Source: Lepiota brunneoincarnata (taxonomy: Eukaryota > Basidiomycota > Agaricomycetes > Agaricales > Agaricaceae). From it: DNA of 64,000 bases. The notes beneath the pieces were generated by a model that saw only the letters and a program-made list of their open reading frames with translations, ran no database searches and was not told the DNA's origin. Position 1 is the first letter of the stretch; each line of letters opens with the position of its first letter. The DNA is taken from NCBI GenBank assembly GCA_023014365.1, contig JAEBUN010000057.1, forward strand, positions 94,340-158,339. The letters are read 5' to 3'. The translations under genes and the position numbers were made by a program. Shown piece by piece: positions 36,992-45,356 of this stretch.

Positions 36992-37222
36992 TGTTAGGGC
37001 AACCTGGGGGCCCAGGCAACTCAGGGGAACTGAGGGGAGCAGAGGCGAACCTGCAGGGGAATCCTAAGTGTCATTGACCAGGTATGTACATGTGGAGGGC
37101 TTACCTGCAGGGGAATCCTAAGAGAATAGGATGAAGAGACCCCTGCAGGTGAAAACTGTGTATATACATGACTTATATAAGCAATATTAATGAATAGGGG
37201 GGTGAAGCGAACTGTCCCAACA
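36992..37222 (+). repeat. Candidate solo LTR next to element 1
   Basis: The 231-bp stretch starts TGTTAGGGCA and ends TGTCCCAACA; the ends are inverted repeats at 8 of 10 positions and begin TG and end CA like an LTR. A TATATAAG box lies at 37174-37181, the same box seen in the other LTRs here. The flanks (CCCTG left, CTGCT right) do not form a target duplication, so the call is tentative. Confidence 0.4.
37049..37150. repeat. Repeated CCTGCAGGGG motif
   Basis: The 20-mer ACCTGCAGGGGAATCCTAAG occurs at 37049-37068 and again at 37103-37122, 54 bp apart. An inverted partner CCCCTGCAGGT lies at 37140-37150. All lie inside the candidate solo LTR and could be enhancer-like or hairpin-forming repeats. 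Confidence 0.7.
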
Positions 37223-37252
37223 CTGCTAATGTAGGAATAAGGAAGGATGAAA

Positions 37253-37950
37253 TGTTATGATCCGTGCTCCTTCTGTATCCAAAGATAACTGGAGACGGCC
37301 TTCAATCACTCTACAAGGTGTCCGAGACGGTTGGCCTTATAGAGCTTAGTGGATCGCGCTCAATGAGATAACGAGGGAAGACGCCAAGTTAAGGCAGAGA
37401 GGTAAACGACCGCTGTTAACAAGATTAAAGCTTAGGGCTTTAATCTCTACTTGTACAGGCCTTATATACCTATGAGGTGCTATATACTCGTTATAGGTTA
37501 CTTGGCTGTTCTACTGGTCGTGCGCAGTCCTGACCATGATGCACATCCTGGCTGATGGCATCCTAGTGTTATTTATATTACAATGAGTCAGTACTCTTGC
37601 TACTGCTGTGCGATGTTCCATCGCTTTCCTCTGACTCATAATCTTCTTCTCCCGATTGTATCTCCATGGAGTCTTCTCCGTTCTCGCTCTCCATTCTCTC
37701 AGTGCTTCCATCCGTATCGGAGGTTGGGTCGGTTGATCCATGGTTATCTTCCTCGTCCTCGGGGTATTCCAATATATCCTCCAAGGTTATCTCCATTCCT
37801 GCTTCTCTTGCCAGGTCCTGCATGGCGGTGTAATATTCCCCTTCCTCGTCTTCGTATTCTTGCGCCCATAATTGGTCTGTAGTCTCCTGTACCCATCTTG
37901 TAAAGTCGAACAATAGTTCTTGTTCCTCCCGGTCCGGACTGTTCATAACA
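37253..37950 (-). repeat. 3' LTR of element 1 (698 bp)
   Basis: Starts TGTTATGATCC and ends GTTCATAACA on the plus strand; the terminal 8 bp are perfect inverted repeats. Reading in element direction (minus strand), a TATAAAT lies at 37577-37571 and a stronger TATATAAG at 37468-37461. A perfect 10-bp hairpin arm pair (AGATTAAAGC / GCTTTAATCT, loop TTAGG) lies at 37422-37446. The U3 side also codes for the last 124 residues of the acidic ORF. Confidence 0.95.
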
Positions 37951-38708
37951 TTATCCCCTTCGTAAGGTCTGATGTCCTCATCAGACATATCCTCAGTATA
38001 ATCCGACAGGCTCTCCTGTAATGTTTGATTCGGCGATGGGGTCCCAGTCGAAGTATGGGTCGGGTTCTGGGGAGTCGCTTCGGTAGCTTGGTGGTCTGGG
38101 GATGGCGGGTCTTGGGTGAGGTCGATGACGATGGGTTCTCTGGAGTGAATGGTGGCGGGTGCGCCGAAGGATTGATTCAGGAAGTCGGTGGCTTCCGCTA
38201 GCAGATGTGGTGGTGGTGTTGGTGGTCGGAATGACGACGGGGGCATTTTGAATTCGGGTGTGGAGGGGTCTGGCTGAAGCGGGGCGCTGCTCGGTGCTTG
38301 CAACAATGTGTCGAATATTGTTGTTTGTGGTTTTGCGTGTGAGGGATCGAGCTCTGCTTGGTATTCCTCGTGGGTGGCGATACAGGCCAGGTACCATACT
38401 TGCGGGTTGATGCTGGTAAGGGTTTCTCTCGCAGTGCTTCTCGTAATGGCCTGGGGCAATCTTTCGACAATATTGACATTGGTAGCGCGGGCATCCTGCT
38501 TTGATATGGCCGAATCGACGGCAGCAATTGCAGCGAGTTCGGGTGGTGGATAAGTGAGTGGTGGTAGTCCCGATGGGGGCGTCATTAGAAGCAGATATAG
38601 CTTGTACAACACTTGATGGTTGGTTACTCGTATCCACCATGGGAGGGTTGGAAGGTTGGGTGGTGGTCCTGATAGGTAAGATAGGGCGGTCCTGACTTCC
38701 GCTTCCAT
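37578..38708 (-). CDS. Extra ORF B of element 1: acidic protein running into the 3' LTR
   Basis: A 376-codon frame downstream of pol, overlapping ORF A by about 715 bp in a different frame. From residue about 253 onward it lies inside the 3' LTR U3 and ends with TAA directly next to TATAAAT. The N-terminal half is Pro/Thr-rich; at about residue 198 it has PIVIDLTQDPPSP, which fits the consensus of a SUMO-interaction motif (hydrophobic x hydrophobic-D-L-T with acidic flank). The C-terminal third is highly acidic (EYEDEEGEYY, EEDYESEESDG). The position recalls retroviral accessory genes that overlap the 3' LTR, but there is no homology to claim. The 5' LTR copy of the same region is frameshifted. 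Whether it is translated is unknown. Confidence 0.55.
   Translation of the reverse strand: MEAEVRTALSYLSGPPPNLPTLPWWIRVTNHQVLYKLYLLLMTPPSGLPPLTYPPPELAAIAAVDSAISKQDARATNVNIVERLPQAITRSTARETLTSINPQVWYLACIATHEEYQAELDPSHAKPQTTIFDTLLQAPSSAPLQPDPSTPEFKMPPSSFRPPTPPPHLLAEATDFLNQSFGAPATIHSREPIVIDLTQDPPSPDHQATEATPQNPTHTSTGTPSPNQTLQESLSDYTEDMSDEDIRPYEGDNVMNSPDREEQELLFDFTRWVQETTDQLWAQEYEDEEGEYYTAMQDLAREAGMEITLEDILEYPEDEEDNHGSTDPTSDTDGSTERMESENGEDSMEIQSGEEDYESEESDGTSHSSSKSTDSL
37951..37966 (-). other. 3' polypurine tract next to the 3' LTR
   Basis: In element direction CTTACGAAGGGGATAA abuts the 3' LTR start TGTTATGA. A G/A-rich run at this exact place is where Ty3-type elements prime plus-strand DNA. The same 16 nt recur in the integrase gene at 40165-40180. 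Confidence 0.7.
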
Positions 38709-39207
38709 TGCTCAGGCTTGGGATCGGACTCTCGAATGGGAATTCGGTGAGAGCGGTTGATAGCATGGCAGAAATGGTATTGCGGTCCTGTTCCTCTGTT
38801 GCGCTAGAAAGAATAGTGGCGCATAGTTTTTCGAATTCTGTTGCTCGGTCGTGGACGAGGCGCTTGTGATACAGAAGAGCAGTAAATGTCTTCCAGCAGG
38901 TGTCGACCAGGGGTACCATCGCTGGACTGCGTTTAAGACGGGTTCCGGTAATATGAAAGGGAACTTTGTGTAAAAGGATGGATCGTATCTCGGGTTGGTT
39001 GGAGGGAAGGAAGGTATGCCGGATGATATAAGGACTGTTGGTCCTGTCTGGTTGGTCGTCAGCGGTATCGGTGGCAGGGTTAGGTTGGCTATTTCCTGTG
39101 ACGCGGTTCGCCAGGGATATGATTCTTTCCCGGATGAGAAGGCGTCCATCGTTGTCTGGCTCTGGGAGGTCTGGAGTGGTTGCTTGAGTGTTGGGTGGTT
39201 GGGTCAT
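37993..39207 (-). CDS. Extra ORF A of element 1: tandem zinc-knuckle protein
   Basis: A 404-codon frame starting at an ATG (39207) that overlaps the chromodomain end of pol by about 119 nt. It has two knuckles near residues 226-259: C-x2-C-x4-H-x4-C (CNCCRRFGHIKAGC) followed by C-x2-C-x6-H-x4-C (CQYCRKIAPGHYEKHC). The first half contains a helical segment (WKTFTALLYHKRLVHDRATEFEKL); the rest is Arg/His/Pro/Thr-rich, ending IAESNITGEPVGLY. Element 2 has a related protein at the same place with matching CP...C..C...APGHY spacing and the same AESNITGEP end, so this is not a chance frame. Zinc knuckles suggest nucleic-acid binding, perhaps a second nucleocapsid-like protein. No named family is recognised. 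Confidence 0.65.
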   Translation of the reverse strand: MTQPPNTQATTPDLPEPDNDGRLLIRERIISLANRVTGNSQPNPATDTADDQPDRTNSPYIIRHTFLPSNQPEIRSILLHKVPFHITGTRLKRSPAMVPLVDTCWKTFTALLYHKRLVHDRATEFEKLCATILSSATEEQDRNTISAMLSTALTEFPFESPIPSLSNGSGSQDRPILPIRTTTQPSNPPMVDTSNQPSSVVQAISASNDAPIGTTTTHLSTTRTRCNCCRRFGHIKAGCPRYQCQYCRKIAPGHYEKHCERNPYQHQPASMVPGLYRHPRGIPSRARSLTRKTTNNNIRHIVASTEQRPASARPLHTRIQNAPVVIPTTNTTTTSASGSHRLPESILRRTRHHSLQRTHRHRPHPRPAIPRPPSYRSDSPEPDPYFDWDPIAESNITGEPVGLY

Positions 39208-42200
39208 TGGTGGGGTTGTCTAATTTGTGGGCCCTTTTATATTCTTCAATGACTTCCTTGGCGTTCTCCAGGTTTGCTTCTGGCTCCCAGGAATCCTCAG
39301 TGGGAAGGTATCCTTTCCATCTGACTAGGAATTGATACTTGTTCCGGAATTTTCTGTGGCGCAGTATTGACTCGACCTCGTATTCTTCTTCTCCATTTAC
39401 AAGGTCGGGTGGTGGGGCTGTGTTGTATTCCCCATGTGTGTCGTTCTCTTCTGCAGGCATTAGGAGGCTCGCATGAAACTTGTTGTGGATCTTCCATTTG
39501 ATGGGTAATTTTAGTTCATAGGTTACAGGTCCGAGTTTTCTTGTTATGGTGAAGGGACCTTCTCAGCGTTGGGCCAGTTTCTTTGAGGCGTACTGAATTG
39601 GGAGGTTGCGGTTGTCGAGCCAAACCTTCTGTCCAACTTTTAGATTGATATCTGGGCGGTTATATCTTGCAGCCATTTTTAGTCTGGCTTGTTCATGCGC
39701 AGCTTGGGCTTCTTGGCGTATCTTGGCGAGGTATTTAAACTTCTCTCCTATTGCTGGAATGTTCGTTGGCTCCTCGGAGGTCGGAAATCCTTTGGGGCTT
39801 GATCCATAGAGGAGTTCAAATGGGGTATGTTGGTGTTCGGCGTGTGTTTTCGAGTTGTGGACATATTCCAGGAGTGGGAGTGCCTTTACCCATTTGTTCG
39901 GGTTCGATGAGCAATAGATGCCAAGGTAGAGTTCTATTTCTTGATTGAATCGCTCTGTTTGTCTGTCTGTCTGGGGGTGGTAGGCGGTAGAGAGTGCTTG
40001 TTCGATTCCGAGTTGTTTGTAGAATTCTTTCATGGATTTGGCAGCGAATCTGGGGTCGCAATCACTGAGAACTTTCTCGGGAAGGCCAAATCTAGAGAAT
40101 AGCTGTTTGATAAGAATTTCGGCGATCTTGTCCGCGTTGGCGGTTTTCGCAGTAGGTTCTAGAATTATCCCCTTCGTAAGCTGGTCGACCACGACCAGTA
40201 TAGAATCATGGGGTCCGTCCAGGGGTAGGTCTGTGATAAGATCCATCAAGATGTTCGAGAATGGACGGGTAGAACGGGGTCCAGGGATAGGTTGAAGCGG
40301 TGGTTTTAGGGGGTGGCGATTGATCTTGTATTGTTGGCAAGCACCACATCCTTTGACGTAGTTTTTGACAAATGATCGCATCCCGGGCCAGTAGGCGTAT
40401 TCCTGGAGTTTTCTAGTTGTTTCTGCGATTCCAGGGTGTCCTGCGGTGGGTGAGTCGTGTACTCTTTGCAGTAAGCGGTGTCTGAGGTGTAAATCTTGTA
40501 GTATAAATAGTTTTCCTTGAACACGTGGGTGTCCTGAGTCATCTTCTTGGGCGATGTTGGTCTGTTTCTTTTTCTTCCACAGCTCTTTTATTTCCTGTTT
40601 AGTATTTTCATCGATAATATGGATATGTTGTGGCTGTTCTGAGGTGAAGAATTTGTCAGGGAGTGCAACGACCTGTTTGTTGTCTCTTGTCTTGGGTTCA
40701 TGATCGGGTCGTCTGGAAAGGGCATCTGCTGGTCCATTTTTCTTTCCAGGGATATGTCGGATTTCGATGTCAAATCGTTGCATGTAGGCAATCCATCGGG
40801 CTTGTCTTCTGCTGAGGTCTTCAGGTTTTCTCCAGCGGCGAAGGTTGTCGTGATCTGACCATACGATGGTCTTGTGTGATGATCCTTCTATGTGGTGGTG
40901 CCATTCTTTGAGTGCTCGGATAATGGCGAAGAGTTCCTGTTCGGAGCAATGATAGTTGCATTCGGCTGGTGAGAATCCTTTCGAGAAGTATGCGACTGGG
41001 TGTTTAACTCCATTGTTGTCGCGTTGAAGTAGGACTGCTCCTGATGCAAATAGTGATGCGTCGCATTCGATTTCGAAGGGTTTGTCTTGGTCGGGGACCA
41101 TTAATACCGGTTCGCTTTGGAATTTTCTCTTGAGAGTATCGAAGGCGTTCTGGCATTCTTCTGTCCATTCGAATTTCTTGGTTTTGGACATTAGGGCATT
41201 GAGAGGTTTTGCCCATGTGGCGTATTGGTGTATGAATTTTCGATAGAAGTTGCAAAATCCTATGAATTTTCGTACGTCGCGCGGGGTAGTTGGTGTTGGC
41301 CATTCAGCGATGCCTTTGAGCTTTGCTGGGTCCATCGAAACTGAGTCGGGAGTGATAATAACTCCTAGATATTCGAGTCGTTGTCGTTCAAATTCGCATT
41401 TCTCAGTTTTGAGGTATAGATCATTGTCCTTGAGTATCTTGAGTACTTCTCTTGTGAGGCGTCGAAGTTCTTGTTTTGTTTTTGCGTGAATGAGGATGTC
41501 GTCCATGTAAACGATTACTCCTCCATTGTCGATGAGTTTTCGAAATAATGAGTCCATCATGGTTTGGAATGTTGCTGGGGAGTTACACATTCCAAAGAAC
41601 ATGACCGTGGGTTCGAATAATCCTCGGGGTGTCCTGAAGGCTCCTTTCCATTCATCTCCTTTGCGTATGCGGATGTTGTTGTATCCTGCTTGTACGTTGA
41701 GTTTGGTAAAGTACTTTGATCCTTGGAGTTTATCGAGAATATGAGAGATGAGGGGGAGGTTGTACGCATTTTTGACGGTATGCTCGTTGAGGTACCTGTA
41801 GTCTTGACAGGGGCGTAGTTTTCTGTCTTTCTTTCCTACGAAGAAGAAGGGTGATGCCATTGGCGATTCGGATGGTCGAATGTATCCCTTTTGAAGGTTT
41901 TCTTCTAGGAACGTGTCGAGTTCCTTTTCTTCATTGAGGGAGAGTTGGTAGGACTTCATGGCAATTGGTTTGAATGATTCCTTGAGTTCAATTTTGTGAT
42001 CCCATGGTCGTTGTGGGGGGAATCGTTCGGCTTGTTTCTTGCTAAATACTGGGAGGTATTCGTGGAATTCCATGGGTACAACTTTTCTTGGGTCGTCGTC
42101 TTTCTTTTCTCCGTGTTGTACGGCGAGGAATTGTGATGCGGAGGCTTTGAAGTTGATTTCTTCGAAGCTTGTGGGCTCTAGTGTGGAGATGTGGTTGAGT

Positions 42201-42748
42201 TGGTCATTGTAGATCCAATCGGGTTCCATGGATTGGATGAGTTCTCGGAATATAGTGTTGTCCCAACGTTCGTTTCTCCAGTGTAGTTGTTTGGCATCCC
42301 AGTTGATGTCTGGATTGTGTTCTGCAAGCCAAGGGAATCCAAGGATGAGTCTTGGGCTTCCGAGGGAGACTACTTTTGGTTTGATCTCCATATTCTTCCC
42401 GTTAACCGTTAGGTTGAGGGTCGTGTAGTGGGTGGCTGTTCCATTTTCGTTAACAGATCCATCGGCATTTCGTACTTCGATGGGTCGATCGAGGGGTGTT
42501 GTTTTGAATGAATGTTGTTTGACCATTCCGGGGTCAATGAAGTTTCCTGCTGCTCCTGAGTCGAGTAGGGCAAGTAGTTCCACGCTTTCGGGTCCTTCCT
42601 TAGTGAACTTGTGTTTTCGGATTCGACAGGGTAGATGTATTACGCGTGCTGACGATTCCTGTAACTTTACAACATTAATATCATTTTGTGAATAGGAAAG
42701 GGAAGGAGGTCTTTGTGGAGGGCTAGACGTGGTGGCTAGTCTCCTTAG
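39089..42748 (-). CDS. Pol of element 1 (PR-RT-RNase H-IN-chromodomain), one internal stop
   Basis: The frame is open from the gag stop in the -1 frame relative to gag, which fits -1 ribosomal frameshifting near TTTTGCC. Domains: aspartic protease (LALLDSGAAGNFID at about 42580), RT (GKKDRKLRPCQDYRYLN; catalytic VYMDDILIHAK at about 41500), RNase H (FEIECDASLFASGAVLLQ), integrase zinc finger (H-H-C-C, GCGACQQYK), DDE core (LMDLITDLP, LSDCDPRF, conserved E in QEIELYLG), then GPVTYELKLPIKWKIH and the chromodomain (YEVESILRHRK, FLVRWKGY, DSWEPEANL). A TGA at 39563-39565 separates the integrase from the chromodomain; an Arg codon is usual there, so CGA to TGA is likely. Otherwise intact. Confidence 0.92.
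40165..40180 (-). other. Second copy of the polypurine tract inside integrase
   Basis: The 16 nt CTTACGAAGGGGATAA are identical to the tract beside the 3' LTR (the identity is 17 nt if the LTR-side base is counted). Here they code for L-T-K-G-I. Element 2 has CTTACGAAGGGGGTAA at the equivalent codons, about 49396-49411. A central polypurine tract in integrase is known from lentiviruses. Confidence 0.6.
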
Positions 42749-44778
42749 GCAAAATCCTTAACCAGAGGGGCATCTGGGTGGTTGGATTCATTTGCAAAAT
42801 GTTCATAGATGTCCTTGACTTCTTCGTCGGTTGCATCTTCTAGTATGTTGTATAGCGAGTTCTTTTTCCTGTAGCTTGCTTGTCTTCTTCTGGATATCGC
42901 ATTTGACCGGTTTCTGGCATCCAAATTGCGGGGTAATTCGGATCGGCGATATATTGTCTTCTTGGTGGGGCATTCGCGGGCGAAGTGTCCAGTCTTGCGG
43001 CAGTTGAAGCATCTCTTTTCTTTGAGATCCTTTCTTTGGGCGTCCGTGAGGATTGCATTGAGGGCTTCGCGGGTGCGTTCTTGTACCAACTGGTGGAGTC
43101 TGTCTTCTTCGGTCTCCTCGTCTTCATCAGCTTCCTCGGCGAGTAGATCTGGCTCGTCCTCAAAGTTGAGGTTGTAGACTGCTTCGGCGAGTTGGTCAAT
43201 ATCCATTGCGTTAGGGTCTGTTGCTTGATAGGGCAGTGGGACACGGCGCGTAAAAGCATTTCTTTTCCCTTTAAATGGGCGAGTGCGCGAAGTCGTTGGA
43301 AACGAGGGAGTTCCTCGAGTTTGCATATAGTCGCGTTGAGTTTGTAGTATCTGATATGCTGTTCGAGCTTGCTTGAACCAGTCGCTGAGTTTGTTTCCTG
43401 GATTGAGGCTAATTGTCTTGATTGCGACGGGGCGATCCAGCCCGTTCTTGAAATAGTTGACCGCCACCACTCCATCTCCAAGGTCGGCCTGATAGGCAAG
43501 TATCTGGAACTGGGATATGTAATCATCGATATATCGTCCATTCTGTTTGAGGTGGCGGATTCTGTCCATTGCGTCGGCGGGGACATTGTTTGGGGCGAAG
43601 GATGTATCGAGTCCTTCGAGAAATTTCTTCCATGTCGGAAGGGTCTGGCTTCCATCAAGTTCTTTGTTTGATTCCAAGAATGCTCCTCTCCATGTTGCGG
43701 CGGGGCCGGTGGACATGTATGAAAGGGCGAATTGTATCTTGGTCTTGTCATCGGAAAAGGCTCCTGGCTTTGCATCGATGTATAGTTGTACTGCATCCTT
43801 CCAGAGGCGGAAGTAGTCGGTCTCTCCATTAAAGGTTGGGGGTGTGTTGATTTTTGCGGAGGAGGCCATATTGTTAATGTCAGAGGTTGTGGATTCCTCG
43901 TCGGAAGTGTGAATAGACCCGGTAGTGGGGCTAACTTCGGATGGTTCGGATTGTACAGGGGAACTGGATCGAGGCGGTGAGTGTACCGGTGATCCAAGTG
44001 GTGATGTGAGGGGTGAGAATGTTCTTGGGGGTTTCTGTTGCAAAGTGTTGTCGCTAGTTCTTGTACTTGTTGAGGGTTGAGGACCGGAGGATGGGGTAGA
44101 TGTTCTATGAATCGGCTCCCCGAGCTTTGAGCGGGTAGAGGTGGCAGTTCTTTCAGGTGGTGGTTGTTTAGGTAGGGATTGAAGAACTGATGCTGGGGGT
44201 GCTGGGTATCCTGGGTCTTCTGTTCGACGTTGAACTCTCTCGGTAGGTTGTGTAGGGTACGGTGCGGAACCAGAGGGTGAACGAGTGAGGGGTATAGGTT
44301 TGTTTTCTTTTAGGGTCCGTGGTGGAGGGGGTGTGAAGTCGGGTTCGGAGTCGGTTGTCGACCAGTCAGAACTGTTGGATTCTTTGTAGTCGGTGGCAAG
44401 GGGGCCGTTTCGGTTTGTAGACAGGGTGAAGAGGGAAGAAGTCGAAGGTGAAGGTGAGGGTGAATAAACAACGCTTGCGGGTGCGTTATCCCAATCGACG
44501 CTTGAAGGTGCGGATGACCTGTATACAACGCTTACGGGTGCGTTATCCCAATCAACACTTAAAGGTGTGGATGACCTATCAACGCTTTCGGTGCGTCTGA
44601 CCAAGGGTGCAGAGGGTATGGTGGCCTGCTCTACGGGGTGTATCACCGGACAGCGACAAGGCGTGTCGTCAGATACGGTTGGCACTCGGATAGCGATAAA
44701 GCGTATCGTCTGCCAGGTGTGGAAGGGTAGCGACAAGGCGTACCGATACCACGGGGTGTACTGATGGAGGTTGTCCAA
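42745..44778 (-). CDS. Gag of element 1
   Basis: Open over 677 codons, but the first in-frame ATG is at 43867 (ASSAKINTPPTF follows), giving a 374-residue core protein. This core has the retrotransposon Gag fold signature (FNGETDYFRLWKDAVQLYI, ATWRGAFLE, YIDDYISQFQILAYQ), an acidic stretch, and a CCHC knuckle CFNCRKTGHFAREC followed by a basic tail. Upstream of the ATG about 300 further codons are open and have a biased Ser/Pro/Thr coding-like composition with a duplicated SVDWDNAP unit, yet contain no ATG back to the primer-binding site. They may be translated from a non-AUG start, or simply be an open leader. The stop TAA at 42747-42745 lies just after the putative frameshift site leading to pol. 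Confidence 0.88.
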   Translation of the reverse strand: MDNLHQYTPWYRYALSLPFHTWQTIRFIAIRVPTVSDDTPCRCPVIHPVEQATIPSAPLVRRTESVDRSSTPLSVDWDNAPVSVVYRSSAPSSVDWDNAPASVVYSPSPSPSTSSLFTLSTNRNGPLATDYKESNSSDWSTTDSEPDFTPPPPRTLKENKPIPLTRSPSGSAPYPTQPTERVQRRTEDPGYPAPPASVLQSLPKQPPPERTATSTRSKLGEPIHRTSTPSSGPQPSTSTRTSDNTLQQKPPRTFSPLTSPLGSPVHSPPRSSSPVQSEPSEVSPTTGSIHTSDEESTTSDINNMASSAKINTPPTFNGETDYFRLWKDAVQLYIDAKPGAFSDDKTKIQFALSYMSTGPAATWRGAFLESNKELDGSQTLPTWKKFLEGLDTSFAPNNVPADAMDRIRHLKQNGRYIDDYISQFQILAYQADLGDGVVAVNYFKNGLDRPVAIKTISLNPGNKLSDWFKQARTAYQILQTQRDYMQTRGTPSFPTTSRTRPFKGKRNAFTRRVPLPYQATDPNAMDIDQLAEAVYNLNFEDEPDLLAEEADEDEETEEDRLHQLVQERTREALNAILTDAQRKDLKEKRCFNCRKTGHFARECPTKKTIYRRSELPRNLDARNRSNAISRRRQASYRKKNSLYNILEDATDEEVKDIYEHFANESNHPDAPLVKDFA
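44467..44580. repeat. Two-unit tandem repeat in the gag leader
   Basis: Two units of about 60 nt share CAACGCTT, CGGGTGCGTTATCCCAATC and GGATGACCT, with few differences between copies. In the gag frame they encode repeated SVDWDNAP phrases. Confidence 0.75.
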
Positions 44779-44781
44779 AGG

Positions 44782-44793
44782 AAGCTTTAATCT
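44782..44793 (-). other. Self-priming primer-binding site of element 1
   Basis: In element direction AGATTAAAGCTT lies 2 nt inside the 5' LTR edge (44796). It is exactly complementary to AAGCTTTAATCT in the LTR (equivalent of 37433-37422), which starts 35 nt downstream of the TATATAAG box, about where the transcript should begin. Tf1/sushi chromoviruses of fungi prime this way, folding the mRNA 5' end onto the PBS. No tRNA 3'-end complement (TGG start) is present here. Confidence 0.7.
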
Positions 44794-44795
44794 AA

Positions 44796-45356
44796 TGTTA
44801 TGATCCGTGCTCCTTCTGTATCCGAAGATAACTGGAGACGGCCTTCAATCACTCTACAAGGTGTCCGAGACGGTTGGCCTTATAGAGCTTAGTGGATCGC
44901 GCTCAATGAGATAACGAGGGAAGACGCCAAGTTAAGGCAGAGAGGTAAACGACCGCTGTTAACAAGATTAAAGCTTAGGGCTTTAATCTCTACTTGTACA
45001 GGCCTTATATACCTATGAGGTGCTATATACTCGTTATAGGTTACTTGGCTGTTCTACTGGTCGTGCGCAGTCCTGACCATGATGCACATCCTGGCTGATG
45101 GCATCCTAGTGGTATTTATATTACAATGAGTCAGTACTCTTGCTACTGCTGTGCGATGTTCCATCGCTTTCCTCTGACTCATAATCTTCTTCTCCCGATT
45201 GTATCTCCATGGAGTCCTCTCCGTTCTCGCTCTCCATTCTTTCGGTGCTTCCATCCGTATCGGAGGTTGGGTTCGGTTGATCCATGGTTATCTTCCTCGT
45301 CCTCGGGTATTCCAATATATCCTCCAAGGTTTCTCCATTCCTGCTTCCTCGCCAGT
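44796..45356 (-). repeat. 5' LTR of element 1, inner part
   Basis: Collinear with the first 561 bp of the 3' LTR with scattered substitutions and indels (for example TCC-GAAG for TCC-AAAG near the start, and loss of a few bases around 45305-45345). It is interrupted at 45356 by a solo LTR and continues at 46055. Confidence 0.93.

Noticed and set aside
42840..43997. 385-codon minus-strand frame overlapping gag
   Set aside because: It is the out-of-frame shadow of gag; the gag frame carries the Gag fold and the CCHC knuckle.
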